This document shows positions 33,541 through 42,042 of a stretch of DNA of 64,000 nucleotides, piece by piece (the stretch's first letter is position 1; the number at the start of each line of letters is the position of its first letter). The notes under the pieces were generated by a model that saw only the letters and a list, made by a program, of their open reading frames with translations, was not told the origin of the DNA and did no database searches. Source of the DNA: Flavobacterium hydatis (GTDB lineage Bacteria > Bacteroidota > Bacteroidia > Flavobacteriales > Flavobacteriaceae). The position numbers and the translations under genes were made by a program. The stretch lies in assembly GCF_000737695.1 (NCBI RefSeq), contig NZ_JPRM01000028.1, positions 23,044-87,043 of the forward strand. The letters run 5' to 3'.

Positions 33541-35028
33541 ATGAATATCAAAAACAATACCACGGCTTTAGAAGCTTATTTCCAAGATTTTCGAAAAAAT
33601 ATCATTGGAATCGACCAGGAATTTACCTCTCCTTATGGTAAAAAACAGATAATTTATACCGATTGGACTGCCAGCGGACGATTATATAGACCGATTGAAG
33701 AGAAAATTATAAACCAATTTGGACCTTTTGTCGCAAATACGCATACGGAGACCACTGTGTCAGGTACTGCCATGACAAAAGCGTACCATCATGCCAGAAA
33801 TATCATTAAACGTCATGTCAATGCCAATCAAGATGATATTTTAATTACTGATGGAACAGGAATGACTGGCGTTGTTAATAAATTTCAGCGTATTTTGGGC
33901 TTAAAAATTCCAGAAAACCTAAAAGATTTTACAACAATTCCAGCCGATAAAAAACCAGTTGTTTTTATATCACATATGGAGCACCACTCAAACCAAACGA
34001 GCTGGTTAGAAACCATTGCTGATGTTGAGATTATTCCTGCTTGCGAAAAAGGACTTTTTAGCCTTGAAAAATTAGAAATTTTATTAGATAAATATAAAGA
34101 TAGAGCTTACAAAATAGCTTCGATTACTTCTTGTTCTAACGTAACAGGGATAAAAACTCCATATTATGAAGCTGCTAAATTAATGCACCAACATAATGGG
34201 GTTTGTTTTGTAGATTTTGCGTGCTCTGGACCTTATGTAAAGATAAATATGCACCCAGAAGATCCAGAAGCGTATTTGGATGCGATTTTCTTTTCTCCGC
34301 ATAAATTTTTAGGAGGCCCTGGAACATCGGGAGTTTTAATTTTTAATAAAAAGTTATACAAAAATATGATTCCAGATTGTCCTGGAGGAGGAACCGTAAG
34401 TTGGACAAATCCTTGGGGGGAGCATAAATACATCGATAATATCGAAGATCGTGAAGATGGTGGAACTCCGGGCTTTTTGCAAGTAATTAAAACAGCTTTG
34501 GCAATTGAGTTAAAAGAACAAATGGGTGTAGATAATATGCTACAACGTGAGCATGAAATCGTAGATTTTGTGTTTGATGAATTAAATGATATTCCGAATA
34601 TAAAAATCTTGGCAGGGCAACATCAGGAACGTTTAGGAGTAATTTCGTTTTTTATTGAAGACTTACATTTTAACTTAGGTGTAAAAATATTAAATGACAG
34701 ATTCGGAATCCAAACAAGAGGAGGTTGTAGTTGTGCGGGTACATACGGACACTTCTTGTTGCACGTTGACCAGGAAACATCTAGTAAATTGATTGATCAA
34801 ATTACGATTGGAGATTTAATACGTAAACCAGGATGGATAAGAATGTCTATACATCCTACAACTACTAATGAGGAGATTGCTTTTGTTTGCGAAAGCATTA
34901 AAGAATTAGCCAAAAACCATAAAGAATGGGCTCTGGATTACCAATACAACAAAGAAACCAACGAATTTGTACATGAAAATGTAAATACATTCGAAGACGA
35001 ACTTGTCGCAGGTTGGTTTGCATCATAA
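33541..35028 (+). CDS. Class V aminotransferase, cysteine-desulfurase-like
   Basis: From the ATG at 33541 the protein has 495 residues. It is a fold-type I PLP enzyme with the class V pattern: HMEHHSNQTSWLE, SCSNVTGIKTPYYEAAKLMHQ, VDFACSGPYVKIN with the PLP Asp, and SPHKFLGGPGTSGVL with the PLP Lys. A GGCSCAGTYGHFLL segment near residue 398 has two Cys residues where SufS-like proteins have the mobile catalytic Cys. It is longer than SufS (about 405 residues). It may be a cysteine desulfurase or lyase, or a related transaminase; the substrate is uncertain. Confidence 0.85.
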   Translation: MNIKNNTTALEAYFQDFRKNIIGIDQEFTSPYGKKQIIYTDWTASGRLYRPIEEKIINQFGPFVANTHTETTVSGTAMTKAYHHARNIIKRHVNANQDDILITDGTGMTGVVNKFQRILGLKIPENLKDFTTIPADKKPVVFISHMEHHSNQTSWLETIADVEIIPACEKGLFSLEKLEILLDKYKDRAYKIASITSCSNVTGIKTPYYEAAKLMHQHNGVCFVDFACSGPYVKINMHPEDPEAYLDAIFFSPHKFLGGPGTSGVLIFNKKLYKNMIPDCPGGGTVSWTNPWGEHKYIDNIEDREDGGTPGFLQVIKTALAIELKEQMGVDNMLQREHEIVDFVFDELNDIPNIKILAGQHQERLGVISFFIEDLHFNLGVKILNDRFGIQTRGGCSCAGTYGHFLLHVDQETSSKLIDQITIGDLIRKPGWIRMSIHPTTTNEEIAFVCESIKELAKNHKEWALDYQYNKETNEFVHENVNTFEDELVAGWFAS

Positions 35029-35033
35029 AACAA

Positions 35034-35066
35034 AAAAATAGCTTCAATTGAAGCTATTTTTTTTTG
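35034..35066. terminator. Terminator after the class V aminotransferase
   Basis: AAATAGCTTCAA and TTGAAGCTATTT form a fully palindromic stem with a T9 tail. It also serves the minus strand. Confidence 0.85.
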
Positions 35067-35098
35067 ATTTTTTTTAAACCCTTAAGAAATTTAGAAAA

Positions 35099-35725
35099 TT
35101 AAGTTTCGGTTATTTTCCAATGAGTACATTGTATTCCTTTTGGTATTGCGATTCCGTTAAAATAATTTGTTAGCCCACAAAATATTATTACAGTTAATAT
35201 CATTCCAAAAATCAAGATCGCTATTGATTGTTTATGGGGAGAAATCCCGAAAACGGATTGCTTCATCTTTTTGTTGTGCACAGAAGCAATATGTCCGAAA
35301 AAGGAAAGAATTGCAAGCGCATAGTAAGGAATAAAAAACAAGTTGTAAGGAAAAGTATTTAATCCCGCTACGCCATAATAAAAATTTGTATCAAGGTTTA
35401 AAATAAGTCTTCCGATAAAAATGGCACTTAAATGAATTATAAAAAAGATAGCTAGGTATAATCCTGACCAAATCTGAATTTTTTCAAAATTACTGGTTGC
35501 TATTTTTCGATTTATTTTGAAAAGCTTAAGCCCTGAAAAAATTTGAACAAATACAGCTAACAGCAAAATGGATTCAATGATAATATTTCGATAAAAAAGG
35601 CGCAAAGTATTCATTATCTCAATGTGCTTTTCTGCTCCTAAAATGCTCCAAGTGTGATTAAATAAATGTAATCCAATAAAAACTGTTATTATAAGTCCAG
35701 ATACGTAGTGTAATTTTTTAATCAT
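35099..35725 (-). CDS. Five-helix membrane protein, possibly haem-binding
   Basis: The 208-residue protein has about five membrane helices. Conserved-looking His residues lie in several of them (GLHLFNHTW, FIIHLSAIFIG, FFGHIASVHN), a pattern like succinate dehydrogenase cytochrome b anchors. There are no SDH flavoprotein or iron-sulfur genes nearby, so a role as a separate cytochrome b-like protein is only inference. It is monocistronic, converging on the aminotransferase gene. Confidence 0.6.
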   Translation of the reverse strand: MIKKLHYVSGLIITVFIGLHLFNHTWSILGAEKHIEIMNTLRLFYRNIIIESILLLAVFVQIFSGLKLFKINRKIATSNFEKIQIWSGLYLAIFFIIHLSAIFIGRLILNLDTNFYYGVAGLNTFPYNLFFIPYYALAILSFFGHIASVHNKKMKQSVFGISPHKQSIAILIFGMILTVIIFCGLTNYFNGIAIPKGIQCTHWKITET

Positions 35726-35777
35726 ACATTATGTTTTATTTTCAGTTGTCGAATAATAAATAACAGAACTTTTTTTT

Positions 35778-35840
35778 ACCATTAAGAGATTAAGAAAAAT
35801 TAAGCTTTTGTTATTTTGTGGAGCTTAATATCTTAATGGT
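35778..35840. repeat. Family C palindromic repeat
   Basis: ACCATTAAGAGATTAAG (35778-35794) faces CTTAATATCTTAATGGT (35824-35840): 17 bp with one mismatch. A short related run (CCTTAAGAAATTTAG) lies near 35080. Confidence 0.65.
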
Positions 35841-35861
35841 TTAATGTTTTTTTTTTAATTA

Positions 35862-36329
35862 TCAACCATCAACCATAGAAACATCGTCTAACAATCGGCG
35901 GTGATAGTTTATTTGTCCTAAATGATAGGCGAGGTGAGTGGTAAGATGTGTGAGGATAAAATCTGTAGAGTTTTTACCTTCAAAAACAAATACAGGAAAT
36001 TCCTGTTCTAAATCTTTCTCAGATAAATTGCTTAAAGCAGTATCAACAACTACAATCGTTGCTTCAATTTTGGTAATTAATTCAGCTCTAGGGATGTTTT
36101 TTAGGGAAAACTCCAATTCACGATGCCTTATGTAACCAGAATCGCCTAATGCAGCGCCTATATACGTGTTTAAATTACCGATTAGGTGCAAGCACAGATT
36201 ACCTCCCGAATTTAAAATTTGTTCGCTTACAAGCCAAATTTTAGCTTCGTTTTGATAAGACTCTATTTCGAGTTTTAATTTATTAAGATCCCGATTAAAG
36301 AGAGTTCTTAATGTCTCGAGATGTGCCAT
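35862..36329 (-). CDS. DinB-family (DUF1572-like) protein
   Basis: The 155-residue four-helix protein resembles DinB/YfiT metal-binding proteins. HLIGNLNTYIGAAL, a RHRELEF stretch and a C-terminal HLTTHLAYHLGQINYHRRLL supply the His ligands of the family. DinB-like proteins include thiol-dependent transferases (bacillithiol or mycothiol S-transferases), which would fit a YpdA-containing genome; the link is inference. Its start overlaps the stop of the SnoaL-like gene by one base. Confidence 0.78.
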   Translation of the reverse strand: MAHLETLRTLFNRDLNKLKLEIESYQNEAKIWLVSEQILNSGGNLCLHLIGNLNTYIGAALGDSGYIRHRELEFSLKNIPRAELITKIEATIVVVDTALSNLSEKDLEQEFPVFVFEGKNSTDFILTHLTTHLAYHLGQINYHRRLLDDVSMVDG

Positions 36330-36799
36330 TATTTTTTAGTTTGATAATTATGAAGTGATAATAAGGCTTGTTCTTGTATTTTTTTCTGAAAAAAACCTGT
36401 CCAACCCAATAAATAACCTGTAATACCGAATGCTTGTTTCGACCATTTCCAGACATCAAACGTATCAGTGTGTTTAATAATTAATCCGTCTTGAAACTGA
36501 AATTCGGCAAAAACATGATTAACAACCTTTCTGTTTGTTTTGCTAAAGTTATAAGTAGCAATCCAATGCGCAGAACCTACAAAGTCATCGGCTTTTACAT
36601 CCGAGAATTCTATTTTTATATTTCCTTTGCTTTTTTTAAGTAGCATTTCCCACATTGCAGTAACCTGACCTTCTTTTAATAAACCAAAAGCGGGATCACG
36701 AAATTGTACCTTAGGATGGTAACATTCGCTCATTTTGGCTGCGTCGGCATTGCCAAATGCAGTATAAAATTTCGTAATTAAGGCTTCGTTTGCAGTCAT
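36329..36799 (-). CDS. SnoaL/NTF2-like protein
   Basis: The 156-residue protein has the cone-shaped NTF2-like fold of the ketosteroid isomerase family (ALITKFYTAFGNADAAKMSECYHPKVQFRDPAFG, HWIATYNFSKTNRKVVNHVFAEFQFQDGLIIKHTDTFDVWKW). Family members include isomerases, hydratases and many proteins of unknown role. No signal peptide is seen. It is translationally coupled to the DinB-like gene downstream. Confidence 0.82.
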   Translation of the reverse strand: MTANEALITKFYTAFGNADAAKMSECYHPKVQFRDPAFGLLKEGQVTAMWEMLLKKSKGNIKIEFSDVKADDFVGSAHWIATYNFSKTNRKVVNHVFAEFQFQDGLIIKHTDTFDVWKWSKQAFGITGYLLGWTGFFQKKIQEQALLSLHNYQTKK

Positions 36800-36859
36800 T
36801 TTTGATGTAATTAGAATATAAATGTACAGAATTATTGACTATTTACTCCAAAAATAAGC

Positions 36860-37384
36860 TTATAAACCTTGAATTTCTGTTGCAGTATCAAAGCTTTTCT
36901 TAGTTTTATCAAATTTGGTCGAAAAATATGACTTCTTATTTACGGCTGTAAAATTACCAATTTGACTACTAAACTTATTTGCAGTTCCTGTTATGTTAAA
37001 TCTAATAGATTGTATATCAGTTTTCTTTAGCTTATTCATTTCTATAGCCGAAAGATTGAAGTAATTTGCCGTTTTGTTTTCGGCAGCTTCATTATTTTTT
37101 TTATCAATACATACAATAATCGTATTGTCAGCCAAATAAATATAGGCAACGCCTGTAATTTGTAATTTAGGATCTGTTGTAGCAACACTAATTTTTAAGA
37201 GACCTCCTGTTTCGGTTTTTGCAATTTGCACATTGGCTTCGCCAGATAAAGCATAATTTTCGCAAATAAAATCCCAAGATTGTGTGGCTGGATATGTTTT
37301 TCCTTTAAAATTAAGCGACTCCTGAGCATTAACCAAAATGGATAAGAAAAAAAAGGGTAAAATCAGTAGTGTTTTAAAATTCAT
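36860..37384 (-). CDS. Secreted protein of unknown function
   Basis: The 174-residue protein has a signal peptide (MNFKTLLILPFFFLSILVNAQ) and a beta-rich mature part with no motif I recognise (SLNFKGKTYPATQSWDFICENYALSGEANVQIAKTE, YIYLADNTIIVCID). It probably acts in the periplasm or at the envelope. The gene lies six bases after the lipoprotein gene and forms the end of a three-gene operon with it and the M23-like gene. Confidence 0.6.
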   Translation of the reverse strand: MNFKTLLILPFFFLSILVNAQESLNFKGKTYPATQSWDFICENYALSGEANVQIAKTETGGLLKISVATTDPKLQITGVAYIYLADNTIIVCIDKKNNEAAENKTANYFNLSAIEMNKLKKTDIQSIRFNITGTANKFSSQIGNFTAVNKKSYFSTKFDKTKKSFDTATEIQGL

Positions 37385-37390
37385 AAGGCT

Positions 37391-37867
37391 TTATTTTTCA
37401 ATTAAATTAGACTCGAATGTTTCGTCCCAGTCCAGAGATTTTATGGCAGAAATCAGATTGTCTTCATTTACATACACGCGAAGTTCTTTATTGGCTACTT
37501 TTTTTTCATATAAAGCTCTATATCTGTAAATGGTTTCGTGTTTGGTTTTGTAAACGCCATCTAGTTTAAGATCTTTAAAAGCTCCGTACCATTGTCGGAA
37601 TTTCTGACATGTTTTTGTCAATCGTTCTTCTGTTGTATTTGCCATAACCGATGGCGTAACTTCAGTTTCGTTAAAAGGTTTGAATTTAGAGGTATTACAA
37701 GTCAATAAAACTCGTTTTCCTAATTCGTAGGCCTTTTTTTGTTGGCTATTATCTACTTCTGTAGGTAAAACTTTTGATATTTTTAAATCCTCCGTTTTGT
37801 TCCCACCTGTTTTTGATTTACAACCAATCAACAGAAGCAAACTTAGAATAAATAGTACTTTTTTCAT
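37391..37867 (-). CDS. Small lipoprotein of unknown function
   Basis: The 158-residue protein has a lipoprotein signal (MKKVLFILSLLLLIGC) with Cys16 as the lipid site. Its mature part (RLTKTCQKFRQWYGAFKDLKLDGVYKTKHETIYRYRALYEKK) looks like a small alpha/beta domain related to DUF3887-like folds, but I cannot assign it. It lies six bases downstream of the M23-like gene, in the same operon. Confidence 0.65.
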   Translation of the reverse strand: MKKVLFILSLLLLIGCKSKTGGNKTEDLKISKVLPTEVDNSQQKKAYELGKRVLLTCNTSKFKPFNETEVTPSVMANTTEERLTKTCQKFRQWYGAFKDLKLDGVYKTKHETIYRYRALYEKKVANKELRVYVNEDNLISAIKSLDWDETFESNLIEK

Positions 37868-37873
37868 CGTTCT

Positions 37874-38551
37874 TTATGTTATTTTTAATACTAAATTGGG
37901 ATTTGGGCAGTTATTAGCATAATAATCTACGTCGATTTTACTGCAAACACCTGGATAATCGCCAAAATTGTCTCCAATATTTTTTATAATCTGAAAATGT
38001 AAGTGCGGTGCATAATCTCCATTTACAGTTGATTCTCCTAAAGTGCCCAAAAGTTGTTCTTGGATAAAAACGTCTCCAATTTTAAGATTCTCTATGCTTT
38101 CTAACGATAAATGCCCGTATAAAGTATAGAAAATATGATTTTCGATAGTATGTCTCAGGATGATTGTTGGGCCATAATCACCCAAACCAATATTGTTTTT
38201 AAAGCTATGCACTATTCCACTAAACGCTGCCAATACTGGAGTTGAGGCTTTTATCCATAAATCGAGACCAATGTGGATATTGCGTTCTGGTGCGGAAGAA
38301 TTATTGAAATTTTCGCTTCGTTTATATAAGTTTCGTTCTTCTAGATATCCGCCAAAAGCCACTTTTGCATTGGCTTGAGCTAATAAATTATCGATATAAA
38401 TCTCAAAATCGGTAGCGGTTTGCGGTTTGTTATTTGTTAATTCCTGATTTGAAACCGATAAATCCAAAGGCATATAATGAGCATAATCGATTGTAGCATC
38501 GATTACTTTTACAGGAGCTAAATTTTTTAAAATAGTTTCTAGTGTGGCCAT
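37874..38551 (-). CDS. M23-family (LytM-like) peptidase without signal peptide
   Basis: The 225-residue protein has the LytM/M23 zinc site: HIGLDLW (His and Asp ligands, near residue 92) and HLHFQ (near 184), with a glycine-rich strand between (GLGDYGPTIILRH, YTLYGHLS). M23 enzymes cut peptidoglycan cross-links or glycine-rich peptides. The N-terminus (MATLETILKNLAPVKVID) has no signal peptide or membrane helix, unusual for a wall hydrolase, so it may act on another substrate or leave by another route. It is the first gene of a three-gene operon. Confidence 0.82.
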   Translation of the reverse strand: MATLETILKNLAPVKVIDATIDYAHYMPLDLSVSNQELTNNKPQTATDFEIYIDNLLAQANAKVAFGGYLEERNLYKRSENFNNSSAPERNIHIGLDLWIKASTPVLAAFSGIVHSFKNNIGLGDYGPTIILRHTIENHIFYTLYGHLSLESIENLKIGDVFIQEQLLGTLGESTVNGDYAPHLHFQIIKNIGDNFGDYPGVCSKIDVDYYANNCPNPNLVLKIT

Positions 38552-38622
38552 ATATTTTTATTTTTTTTTAACCCGTTGGGTGTAATTATTTCGTTTATTC
38601 CGCTCGGGTCATAAAAGTTTCA

Positions 38623-38765
38623 TTTAACACATAGGAACATAGATTTTGAAACTCTCTAAAAGGCGTTTCACTTGTTTAAAATACACAAAGCTTGCTATGA
38701 GAAAGAAATGTATTTCTTTTTTGCTCCCTTTTTTATACATGAAATCTATGTTTCTATGTGTTAAA
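38623..38765. repeat. Family D palindromic repeat, 24-bp arms
   Basis: The left arm (38623-38646, starting TTTAACACATAGGAAC) and right arm (38742-38765, ending TTTCTATGTGTTAAA) are inverted copies with a single G-T mismatch, separated by 95 bases. The gene-free stretch 38552-38970 holds this and the family A element. Confidence 0.75.
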
Positions 38766-38810
38766 ACTAATTGCGCCAACGTTTTTTAAATATTCTATCT
38801 AAAAAGTTTG

Positions 38811-38940
38811 CAAAAGGAACGCGGATTAAAAACGGATTTTCTCCCGTATCGAAACTTCGGAATTGAGATTATTTTTAAAAATCCGTTTTAATCCGTGTTT
38901 TCGCTTTAGCGAATCTGCTTAATCAGCGTTCCTTTGCAGG
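38811..38940. repeat. Family A repeat, paired copy
   Basis: The left arm AACGCGGATTAAAAACGGAT faces the right arm ATCCGTTTTAATCCGTGTTT, and TCGCTTTAGCGAATC lies beyond it. It matches 8001-8055 and 9027-9079. Confidence 0.65.
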
Positions 38941-38970
38941 CAATAAATAATTCGTTAAAGGAAATTACCG

Positions 38971-39636
38971 TTAAGCTAGTTTTTCGATAATGATCAATTC
39001 ATTGTGCTCTTCGATTCGAGGGAGCATTTTTACGGTATGTTGATTATAGTTTATTTCAGAAACATATTTTTGGTTTCTGATATTATGCTTTTCATCCAGA
39101 ATCATAGTATTGAAAAGTACAAAGCCATTATTTTTTAAAAGACCACAAACTCTATTACTAAAGAAACTTTCAAATAAAAAATTTGGCATCGTAGTATCTT
39201 CAAAAACATCGATTATTATCAGGTCATATTTTTTATTCGTTTTTAAAACAAATTCAAAGGCATCATCAATAATAACTTCGAGTTGTTTTATTTTATTTAA
39301 TTTAAAATATTTATTAGCTACCTGAATCATTTCGGGATCAATTTCGACTCCAGTAATTTTGCCTTTGTATTTTATTTCATCGACCAGTGTTTTTATAACA
39401 CTTCCTCCGGCAACGCCAAGAAGCAATATGTGTTTCATAGAAGTTATCTTTTCGAAACCAATATTTTTTAAACCATATCTCAGGATCCGTTGCAAACTTC
39501 CGTAAGAGTAATTAGTGTTTTCGGAATCTAGGACTAATTCTCCGTTTGCCCAAGTAACTTCGATTGCTTTACTGCGTGCAGATTTTTTTTCAAATATTTT
39601 TATAGGAACAAGGTAACTGAACATTTTCTTAATCAT
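38971..39636 (-). CDS. Spermidine-synthase-like methyltransferase-fold protein
   Basis: The 221-residue protein has a Rossmann fold of the polyamine synthase type. The nucleotide-binding loop is HILLLGVAGGSVIKTLVDE (about 69-87), followed by GVEIDPEMIQVANKYF and DLIIIDVFEDTTMPNFLFESFF. It lacks the full GGGDGG loop of true spermidine synthases and is shorter, so it may be a related orphan. The polyamine genes at 50-52 kb are not adjacent. It diverges from the acyltransferase gene. Confidence 0.78.
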   Translation of the reverse strand: MIKKMFSYLVPIKIFEKKSARSKAIEVTWANGELVLDSENTNYSYGSLQRILRYGLKNIGFEKITSMKHILLLGVAGGSVIKTLVDEIKYKGKITGVEIDPEMIQVANKYFKLNKIKQLEVIIDDAFEFVLKTNKKYDLIIIDVFEDTTMPNFLFESFFSNRVCGLLKNNGFVLFNTMILDEKHNIRNQKYVSEINYNQHTVKMLPRIEEHNELIIIEKLA

Positions 39637-39698
39637 TCGTATGCGTTTTTACCAAATTTAAGATTTAAATTATTTATTTTGCAGGTTAAAATAAAATA

Positions 39699-40250
39699 AT
39701 GAAGAAACAATTATATAAATTCATCTTTCTGAAGTTGATGGGATGGAAAATTGTAGGGATTGAAAATGCTGAGGTTAAAAAATGTGTGCTGATGGTAATG
39801 CCGCATACAAGTAACCATGATTTTTATTTAGGAATTTTTACCCGAGGTATTTCCGGATTAGAAATGAATTGGGTTGGAAAGAAAGAATTATTCAGATTTC
39901 CTTTTGGATATTATTTTAGAAGTGCAGGAGGAGAGCCGTTGGATAGATCAGGAGGTTTGAATAAAGTAGATTCGATTGCTGCTATTTTTGATAGGAAAGA
40001 AATTTTTAGATTGGCGGTTGCTCCCGAAGGAACTCGTAAAAAAGTTTCGGAGGTTAGAACAGGATTTTATTATATTGCTCTAAAAGCAAACGTGCCTATT
40101 GTTCCTGTGGCTTTTGATTGGGGCAAAAAAGAGGTTAATCTCGGAAAACCATTTTATCCGACAGGAAATTATGAAGAAGATATGGAAATTTTAAAACAGC
40201 ATTATAAAGGCGTAGTGGGGAAAATTCCAGAAAACGGATTTCAATTATAA
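39699..40250 (+). CDS. PlsC-like acyltransferase
   Basis: The 183-residue protein is a short lysophospholipid acyltransferase-like enzyme. It has the HX4D motif as PHTSNHDFY (about 35-43), a substrate loop (SAGGEPLDRSG) and APEGTRKK (about 109-116). It probably acylates a lysolipid or acyl carrier at the inner face of the membrane. Its length is at the lower end of the family but the catalytic motifs are all there. It is monocistronic and ends at a terminator. Confidence 0.88.
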   Translation: MKKQLYKFIFLKLMGWKIVGIENAEVKKCVLMVMPHTSNHDFYLGIFTRGISGLEMNWVGKKELFRFPFGYYFRSAGGEPLDRSGGLNKVDSIAAIFDRKEIFRLAVAPEGTRKKVSEVRTGFYYIALKANVPIVPVAFDWGKKEVNLGKPFYPTGNYEEDMEILKQHYKGVVGKIPENGFQL

Positions 40251-40292
40251 AAAAAATGTTCTAAGAGTTTTATTTTAGAATATAAAAAAAAG

Positions 40293-40335
40293 CACAATTT
40301 TCTTTAGAGGTATAGGAAATTGTGTTTTTTTATTT
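40293..40335 (+). terminator. Terminator after the acyltransferase gene
   Basis: CACAATTT and AAATTGTG form the stem base, with a T7 tail following. Confidence 0.7.
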
Positions 40336-40351
40336 ACTGGCAAGTCTTGAA

Positions 40352-40951
40352 TTATTTAGTGCATTTAGGTAATGAGCATCCATAAGCTTTAAGAGCCAAA
40401 GCATCAAAAGAAGGTTTGTTGTTTTGGTTTAATAAAGAATCAATTGCCATTTGTGCATAATTAGTATTGGCATCGGTACAATATCTTGTCTTGTTATAAT
40501 TTCCTCGATAATATAAATTTTGGGAAGCATCAATAAGAATTGCTTGAGGTGTAGAGAACACACCGCATTTATCGGCAATCGCACTATCAAAGAAAACAGG
40601 AACCTTAGAATCAAATTTATTTTGAATCTCTTCTGTAGTGAAATTTTTCACTTTGTTTACAACTACGATATTGAAATTAATCTTATCACCATATTTTTTT
40701 ATTAGCGTACTTACATGTGGCACGTTAAAACGGGAACATGGACAATCGGGATTAAAAAAGTGAATGAAAACAGGTTTGTTTTTTGTAGCAAACTGCTTTC
40801 CTAGATTGATGTGAGTACCGATAGCAACATCATGATAATTTTTTGGGACAGGCGTAGGGAGGCTGTACTTATATTCATTTTGCCAGAACAAAACTAAGAT
40901 AGCACCGAAAAGAAATGAAAACCACACGGCAAGAAGAATTTTTTTCCTCAT
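40352..40951 (-). CDS. Membrane-anchored thioredoxin-fold protein
   Basis: The 199-residue protein has an N-terminal membrane anchor (about 5-23) and a thioredoxin-like domain. The active site is a CPC motif (FNPDCPCSRFNVPHV, Cys70 and Cys72). A cis-Pro region (GVFSTPQAILIDA) follows. Additional Cys residues lie near the C-terminus (YGCSLPKC). A CXC motif is unusual for thioredoxins, so redox chemistry or metal handling on the periplasmic side is likely but not defined. It is a single gene. Confidence 0.78.
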   Translation of the reverse strand: MRKKILLAVWFSFLFGAILVLFWQNEYKYSLPTPVPKNYHDVAIGTHINLGKQFATKNKPVFIHFFNPDCPCSRFNVPHVSTLIKKYGDKINFNIVVVNKVKNFTTEEIQNKFDSKVPVFFDSAIADKCGVFSTPQAILIDASQNLYYRGNYNKTRYCTDANTNYAQMAIDSLLNQNNKPSFDALALKAYGCSLPKCTK

Positions 40952-41241
40952 AAGCTGGTTATTTTTTTGGTTGAAAATGTAGAATCAAATACTTGTAAAA
41001 TATTTTCATTACAAAACATATTTAGCTGTTATAAATATGTGCATCTTATTTAAACGGTAATTTAAATATATGATATTGAAGTATTGTTTGTTAGAATATC
41101 ATCTTAGTGAACTATATCAATATTACGAATAAAATAGGTAAACAACAAATAAAAGGAACAAATTGCGACAAAAAGCAATATGTAAGAATAGGATTGGTTA
41201 TACCAAAATGCCGTACAATTTAAAAAAGAGCTTGCTTGTTT

Positions 41242-41730
41242 TTAAGGAGTGTAAATTTTGAAAGTTCCGTTTTTATAAAAAAGTACAATCTTCTCTATTT
41301 CTTCAGAAGAAGAATAAGAAGGAGAAGAATTAGGAATTACGTTTTTTATTTCGGGAGTATTTTTTTCAATTATCTTTTTTTCCGTTGGACTTTCAATCTC
41401 TAAGAATAAATCTTCGGGGATAAAATTTTTATTTGGAAAAATAGGAGTGATGGGTTTTTCAATTTCTTCCGGAACCGAATTTGTAACAACTTCGATATTT
41501 TCATTTTTAGGAAAAGAACCTTTTCCGTTCAATACCCAATACAAATCTACATCGGGAAAAATCTCAATAATTTTTAAAATAAAATCTAAGCTAGGTTTGT
41601 TTCTGCCAGAAAGTAGGTGAGACATACTAGAGCGTTGTACTCCAATTTTGTCTGCAAAAGAAGAAGCATTTAAACCATAATAATCCAGAATGGTTTCCAA
41701 TCTTTTTATAAAATCCTCGATGTTTACCAT
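41242..41730 (-). CDS. XRE-family helix-turn-helix regulator
   Basis: The 162-residue protein has an N-terminal XRE HTH (LNASSFADKIGVQRSSMSHLLSGRNKPSLDFILKIIEIFPDVDLYWVLNGKGSF, about 19-73) and a low-complexity Pro/Glu-rich tail with Ser repeats (EEIEKPITPIFPNKN, SSPSYSSSEEIEKIVL). Its start codon lies inside one of six GTTTAC...GTAAAC-like sites in the gap to the divergent M14 gene. It therefore most likely represses itself and the M14 peptidase. The signal is unknown. Confidence 0.88.
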   Translation of the reverse strand: MVNIEDFIKRLETILDYYGLNASSFADKIGVQRSSMSHLLSGRNKPSLDFILKIIEIFPDVDLYWVLNGKGSFPKNENIEVVTNSVPEEIEKPITPIFPNKNFIPEDLFLEIESPTEKKIIEKNTPEIKNVIPNSSPSYSSSEEIEKIVLFYKNGTFKIYTP

Positions 41731-42029
41731 TGTAAATTGTGTTTTAAATTAAGATGGTTTACAAATGTAATTAAAATATACTGAAACACCAATTATACAA
41801 TTGTAAATAGCCTAATTATAGTTGTTTTAGCGCGGATTTAACTTTATGTAATCTATATTAAGTATCTAGTATTTAATAAGGTAAATATTGTTTTGTAAGT
41901 AAGTAACAAATGTCATTAAAAACGGTGAAAATTGGGGTTATTTTGAGAAAATAAGCGTTTACAAATGTAGATTATGGCAATTTCTCATTGTTTACAATTG
42001 TAAAAATAAAGATGTTTACTTTTGTAAAC
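41722..42029. promoter_or_regulatory. Array of six GTTTACNNNTGTAAAC-type operators
   Basis: Sites are at 41722-41737 (covering the regulator's start codon), 41757-41770, 41793-41808, 41957-41970, 41991-42004 (TTTACAATTGTAAA, perfect palindrome) and 42014-42029 (GTTTACTTTTGTAAAC, perfect at both arms). The last overlaps a TACTTTTG -7 box (42017-42024) of the M14 gene. The whole 312-bp gap appears regulatory. Confidence 0.7.
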
Positions 42030-42042
42030 CAAACAATACGAC

